Source: Neelides folsomi (Eukaryota; Arthropoda; Collembola; Neelipleona; Neelidae). Taken from it: a DNA stretch of 64,000 bases. Within the stretch, counting starts at the first letter, position 1. Each line of letters starts with the position of its first letter. The position numbers and the translations under genes are program-made. Of the stretch, positions 63,106-64,000 are shown piece by piece. A model generated the notes under the pieces. The model made no database searches. It saw nothing but the letters and a program-made list of their open reading frames with translations, and was not told where the DNA came from. The stretch covers positions 434,001 through 498,000 of the forward strand of contig JAQGBZ010000007.1 of the NCBI GenBank assembly GCA_034687125.1, in the 5' to 3' direction.

Positions 63106-64000
63106 CTCGTTTCAATCTCCGACGTAGTAGTGAAGCGAGGATATAATAATTTGATATTTTATCATCTGCATGTACTAATATAAATATACAAAGGTTAAAA
63201 ATTTAACATTCTTTAGATTTAACGGAAAAGTAGAAAATGTTTAGATTTTTCGCACTCAAGTATTCTATTATTGTTACCAATTTACTTTTCATATTTTTAA
63301 GAATATGATCCCTGGAAAGATGAAAGTTTTATTTCGTCCTTTTAGCTACAGCTTTTAGAACACCCTGTTCATATTTATTATTATTTTAAACATTATATTC
63401 TATTAATTAATCTGATCAATCATCTCAGGGTTAGAGCTAACATGTTTAAATTATTCATTTAGTTAAGCTCCCTCGAACATTATATACCAAATGACGTACT
63501 TTTCACCTTACATACCTCAATGGTTTGTATATGATTCGGTCGCAGGATTCGGAAAGTGAGGAGTAGAAAAAAATAAGTGAGCGTATGATAAATATTAATA
63601 TTGATTTCATTGTGATATTATCATAGTATTTTTTAATGTTTATCTAAAAGTGTATATTGTTTCTTTAAATTTTTTCATTGTTAACTCAATGTACTGTAGT
63701 TAAAAAAATAGGGTGACTTGTCGATGATGGCGTCACGTCAAATGTTACAAAGTAGTATGCTAAAAATATTATCATATCCCTATGATTTGATATGGCCAAG
63801 TGCTGTCGACCTCGTCGTTCAACAGGGAACATCAGAATGTGACCCCTCGGTCACTCCTGACCATTAAAGCTATAAATGACTTATTGTTAGAGCTAAATGA
63901 AGTGACTATACATATTACTCAACATTGACACAGAACGCACACTGAAAATCACCCAAGATTTGAATTGAGTTTTAATTATTTCATTAAAAATGTTTAAGCC
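63106..64000. other. 3' flank of MAST
   Basis: AT-rich sequence after the MAST stop, presumably 3' UTR then spacer. No further gene is seen before the window ends. Confidence 0.5.

Overview
This is animal nuclear DNA. It has many short, conventional GT-AG introns (roughly 45-120 bp, with a few longer ones), AT-rich intergenic sequence full of simple repeats, and only eukaryotic gene families. Small introns, a wurst/DNAJC22 orthologue, a mitochondrial-clan P450 resembling arthropod ecdysteroid hydroxylases, and a tandem array of secreted Gly/His/Tyr-rich proteins all point to an arthropod. I lean towards a crustacean with an AT-rich genome, but the species cannot be fixed from the sequence. 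Exon boundaries were placed by hand from splice consensus, reading phase and family homology, and can be off by a base.

Layout from left to right. A NHERF-type PDZ scaffold gene runs off the left edge on the minus strand (252-835). A MAP-kinase phosphatase of the DUSP8/16 type lies on the plus strand (4611-7184), with a perfect CRE upstream. A hAT-like miniature transposon follows (8077-8478), then the spliceosomal Sm protein E gene on the minus strand (9677-10294). From 10.8 to 24.9 kb there is a tandem minus-strand array of five paralogous genes for secreted or membrane-anchored proteins. Most share a signal peptide, a Gly-rich stretch, a 'LDPxSIL' hydrophobic segment and two CxnC pairs. 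One of the five carries what looks like a pair of mutually exclusive exons.

Next come DNAJC22/wurst (26773-28324, plus), a mitochondrial-type cytochrome P450 (29507-32101, plus), the splicing factor MFAP1 (32784-34402, plus), a ten-cysteine Ly6/three-finger GPI-type protein (36256-37012, minus), and thymine-DNA glycosylase (42225-46562, minus). The TDG gene contains a 48-nt in-frame candidate intron holding a stop codon. A long MAST serine/threonine kinase gene (50172-63105, plus) fills the right end and carries a TIR element in one intron.

The single-copy genes have no obvious pathway relationship beyond proximity. SNRPE and MFAP1 both belong to the spliceosome, and NHERF, MAST and DUSP are signalling or scaffold proteins. 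The secreted array is the only true gene cluster and the least characterised part of the window. I recognised no tRNA, rRNA or CRISPR array. At least four non-autonomous inverted-repeat elements are present.
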